From the NCBI GenBank assembly GCA_946628745.1, contig CAMOXA010000065.1:1-7879 (forward strand): 7,879 bases of DNA. The letters are read 5' to 3'. The position numbers and the translations under genes were made by a program. A model generated the notes under the pieces. That model had not been told where the DNA came from and made no database searches. It saw only the letters and a list, made by a program, of their open reading frames with translations. Position 1 is the first letter of the stretch; each line of letters begins with the position of its first letter. The stretch is from an uncultured Verrucomicrobiota bacterium. GTDB taxonomy: Bacteria > Verrucomicrobiota > Kiritimatiellia > RFP12 > UBA1067. Of the stretch, positions 6,355-7,879 are shown in pieces.

Positions 6355-7866
6355 ATGAAAGCCAAAATCAGCCTTGCCGCCGTATGCGCGGCAGCAGGAA
6401 TAAACGCTGTCGCGCTCGACGCCGCGGTCTGGCGCGGAGAGACGGCGTACATTGACATCCCCGCCGGCGTTTCAGAGGCGATGCTGCCGCAGAATGGTGC
6501 GACGCAGGGCGGCGTTTCGATAAGGCTCGCCCGCTACGAAGACGTCTCGTATGAAATGCAGCCGGACGGAGTCGACATGCGAACGAGACCAGACGTCTAC
6601 CGCGAAGACGCCGGCCTGCCGCCGTCGGTCGCCAGGATAACCGCCGCGCCCGACGCGAAGCCGGGCAGGTACGCGTTCGGGCCGCTTGAGCTGACAGTAG
6701 TCGACCGCGTGCTGCCGCCTGCGAAGGAATGGAAGTACTTTCTGGATCTCTGGCAGCATCCGTGGGCGGTCGCGCGCTACTTCAACGTCAAGCCGTTTTC
6801 GAAGGAACACTATGCCAAGATGGAGCCCGTCTGGCGCACGCTCGCGGAGAGCGGATGCAAGGCACTCACCGTGACGATATTAGATCTGCCGTGGAACAAC
6901 CAGTGCTATGACGGCTACCACTCCATGATCAAGCGCGTCCACACAGGCGAGGCCGGCTTGAACGACTCCATGTTTCTTGATTTCACGCTGTTCGACGAAT
7001 ATGTGGAATTCGGGCGCAAATGCGGGATCGGCCCGGACATCGCCTGCTACACCATGTGTCCGTGGGGGTACCGGGCGACGTGGGAGGACGAGAAGGGCGG
7101 CATCCACCGCGAAAAGCTTCTGCCCGGAACGCCGGAGTTTGAGACGTACTGGAGGCCGTTCCTCCTCGGCTTCGCGACGCACCTCAAGGAGAAGGGGTGG
7201 TTCGAAGACGCATACATCGCCATGGACGAACGTTCGCCGGAGGATGTCCGTAATATAATCAACCTAATCCAGAAGTATGCGCCTGGCATGAAGGTCGCCA
7301 TGGCCGGCAACAAGAGTCCGTCAGAGTTCAGCGGCATGAAGATAGACAATTACTGCCAGGGGCTCATACACTTGGGGAAGCATCCGAAACTCTTCGACGA
7401 GCTGGAACCGCGCCGCAAGGCGGGCTTCAAGACGACATTCTACGTCTGCTGCACGGCGGCGCACCCGAATACGTTCATGGAAAGCCCGGCAGACGAAGGC
7501 TACTGGCTCGGCGCGTATCCGGTCATGGCAGGTTTCGACGGTTTTTTGCGCTGGGCGGCGAATTCGTGGCCGAAAGATCCGTACAAGGACGCTTCGTTCA
7601 AGACCAAGAACTGGAAGGCGGGCGACACTTTTCTAGTATATCCCAACGGCGAACCTTCATCACGTCTCGTCGCGCTTCGAGCCGGCATTGTCGCGGCAGA
7701 GAAGATGCGCCTTCTGAAGGAGGCGGGCGTTGCAGACGACGCGGCGCTCAAGAGACTGGCGAAACCGTACGGCTACAAGGGCGCGGTGAACAACGCTTTC
7801 GACTTCTCGGCATTCCGCCGCGACGTGGAAGCATTCGTCAACGCCGAAGCCGGGAAGCGTCCGTGA
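6355..7866 (+). CDS. Secreted GH123/DUF4091-type glycosidase (probable beta-N-acetylgalactosaminidase)
   Basis: The 503-residue protein begins with a signal peptide (MKAKISLAAVCAAAG, cleavage near residues 20-23). Residues 24-118 are a small beta-sandwich and residues 125-455 a TIM-barrel-like domain matching the GH123 catalytic family (formerly DUF4091). Recognisable landmarks are WKYFLDLWQHPWAVARY (126-142), LPWNNQCYDGY (178-188), the Asp-Glu pair in YIAMDERSPEDV (Asp291-Glu292), DGFLRWAANSWPKDPY (395-410), and GDTFLVYPNGEPSSRLVALRAGI (423-445). GH123 enzymes hydrolyse terminal beta-GalNAc, for example on glycosphingolipids, using an adjacent Asp-Glu pair and the substrate N-acetyl group; the pair is intact here. 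The protein appears complete, its stop lying 13 bases from the window edge. It follows the phosphoesterase with a 16-base gap. Many DUF4091 proteins are uncharacterised, so the fold and family are surer than the exact substrate. Confidence 0.85.
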   Translation: MKAKISLAAVCAAAGINAVALDAAVWRGETAYIDIPAGVSEAMLPQNGATQGGVSIRLARYEDVSYEMQPDGVDMRTRPDVYREDAGLPPSVARITAAPDAKPGRYAFGPLELTVVDRVLPPAKEWKYFLDLWQHPWAVARYFNVKPFSKEHYAKMEPVWRTLAESGCKALTVTILDLPWNNQCYDGYHSMIKRVHTGEAGLNDSMFLDFTLFDEYVEFGRKCGIGPDIACYTMCPWGYRATWEDEKGGIHREKLLPGTPEFETYWRPFLLGFATHLKEKGWFEDAYIAMDERSPEDVRNIINLIQKYAPGMKVAMAGNKSPSEFSGMKIDNYCQGLIHLGKHPKLFDELEPRRKAGFKTTFYVCCTAAHPNTFMESPADEGYWLGAYPVMAGFDGFLRWAANSWPKDPYKDASFKTKNWKAGDTFLVYPNGEPSSRLVALRAGIVAAEKMRLLKEAGVADDAALKRLAKPYGYKGAVNNAFDFSAFRRDVEAFVNAEAGKRP

Positions 7867-7879
7867 ACGCCAGAGGCGA

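Noticed and set aside
5529..6458. Long open frame (309 codons) on the minus strand opposite the phosphoesterase
   Set aside because: It has no motif, no ribosome binding site and biased composition. It runs across the phosphoesterase-GH123 junction and is best explained as a shadow.

Overview
The window looks like a GC-rich chromosome segment from an uncultured, probably gut-associated bacterium of the Verrucomicrobiota/Kiritimatiellota group or a close PVC relative. This is an inference from style. The first gene ends in a beta-strand-repeat (autotransporter/adhesin-like) passenger domain of the kind abundant in those genomes. It is followed by a run of secreted, CAZyme-like proteins with no SusC/SusD pair, and Ile-AUA and Arg-AGG codons are frequent despite the high GC. 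No rRNA, tRNA, CRISPR array, transposase or phage gene is visible.

Layout: all six genes are on the + strand and tightly packed. (1) 2-391 is the 3' end of a large repeat-rich surface protein, cut by the window edge. (2) 417-1295 is a secreted alpha/beta hydrolase resembling feruloyl/cinnamoyl esterases. (3) 1307-3067 is a secreted GH5 glycosidase with a C-terminal beta-trefoil-like domain, almost abutting the esterase. (4) 3211-4737 is a secreted GH20 beta-N-acetylhexosaminidase behind its own promoter (TTGAAG-17-TACAAT). (5) 4827-6338 is a Tat-exported calcineurin-like metallophosphoesterase behind a second promoter (TGG-TACAAT) buried in overlapping palindromes. (6) 6355-7866 is a secreted GH123/DUF4091-type protein, 16 bases after gene 5 and behind a strong ribosome binding site.

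How the genes may work together (inference): every complete gene carries an export signal, so the segment reads as an extracytoplasmic glycan-degradation locus in three transcription units: esterase+GH5, GH20, and phosphoesterase+GH123. The esterase and GH5 would suit an acylated plant polysaccharide. The GH20 and GH123 would remove terminal beta-GlcNAc/GalNAc from host or microbial glycans, and both use an adjacent Asp-Glu catalytic pair. The phosphoesterase could strip phosphate from decorated glycans or act elsewhere; its substrate cannot be read from the sequence. No transporter, regulator or sulfatase lies in the window.

The less ordinary features are an octamer-repeat block inside the phosphoesterase coding region, palindromes over the promoter of gene 5, a GC-rich inverted repeat framing the -10 of the GH20 promoter, and an apparently missing beta-8 tryptophan in the GH5. 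I did not find convincing evidence for a wholly new biological system; the most plausible novelty is the enzyme combination and the repeat insertion.
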